Shown here one piece after another: positions 5,329 through 5,332 of a stretch of 5,332 bases of DNA; within the stretch, counting starts at the first letter, position 1; every line of letters starts with the position of its first letter. The translations under genes were made by a program, and so were the position numbers. The stretch is from an uncultured bacterium (GTDB lineage Bacteria; Cyanobacteriota; Vampirovibrionia; Gastranaerophilales; Gastranaerophilaceae): contig USCK01000129.1 of assembly GCA_900553205.1 (NCBI GenBank), positions 1 through 5,332 on the forward strand, read 5' to 3'. The notes beneath the pieces were generated by a model that did not search any database, had not been told where the DNA came from, and saw only the letters and a list, made by a program, of their open reading frames with translations.

Positions 5329-5332
5329 AGTC

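Larger units (their letters stand above)
5171..5332. other. Repeat-rich AT intergenic end of window
   Basis: No gene is seen. It holds copy 2 of the 38-bp repeat, a 14-bp direct repeat and an 11-bp inverted repeat, each listed separately. The end is cut by the window border. Confidence 0.5.

Noticed and set aside
1..5332. CRISPR array, tRNA, rRNA or diversity-generating retroelement
   Set aside because: There are no regularly spaced repeats with unique spacers, no tRNA cloverleaf or rRNA sequence that I can recognise, and no reverse transcriptase or template/variable repeat pair.

Overview
The window is AT-rich bacterial DNA with standard-code genes, good Shine-Dalgarno sites and hairpin-type intergenic repeats. 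It joins a small piece of a tailed-phage (prophage-like) structural module to a very AT-rich pair of accessory genes. The host cannot be named from sequence alone. A low-GC bacterium, perhaps gut-associated, that carries dispersed intergenic hairpin repeats would fit.

Layout. Positions 1-297 are a gene-free leader of about 43% GC over its first 180 bases (hand count), crowded with short inverted repeats. Positions 298-3491 hold four tightly packed plus-strand genes: a small GNAT-like acetyltransferase (298-693), an asparagine-rich probable virion protein (695-1333), a short helical protein of unknown role (1366-1680) and a full-length phage portal protein (1695-3491). Gaps between them are 1, 32 and 14 bases, so they are read as one operon. 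A perfect 13-bp stem with a 3-base loop (3505-3533) follows the portal gene and probably ends or protects that transcript. Neither terminase nor major capsid protein is present in the window.

Positions 3550-5261 form a second block. An alpha/beta-hydrolase of the class-3 lipase type (3698-4483, plus) and a polytopic membrane protein (4484-5170, minus) converge with their stop codons directly adjacent. The pair is bracketed by two identical 38-bp direct repeats, each containing an 8-bp stem hairpin, with a period of 1674 bp. The block is much more AT-rich (hand-sampled 24-27% GC) than the portal gene (about 38%), which suggests a separate origin.

How the parts may work together. The first four genes look like part of a podovirus-like head/DNA-delivery module, either a prophage fragment or the edge of a rearranged one. 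The lipase and membrane protein look like a host accessory or cargo pair. A lipid-acting enzyme with a membrane partner is an attractive but unproven reading. The strongest second-look items are the repeat-bracketed lipase/membrane block, the portal operon that stops without a capsid gene, and the hairpin-repeat family.
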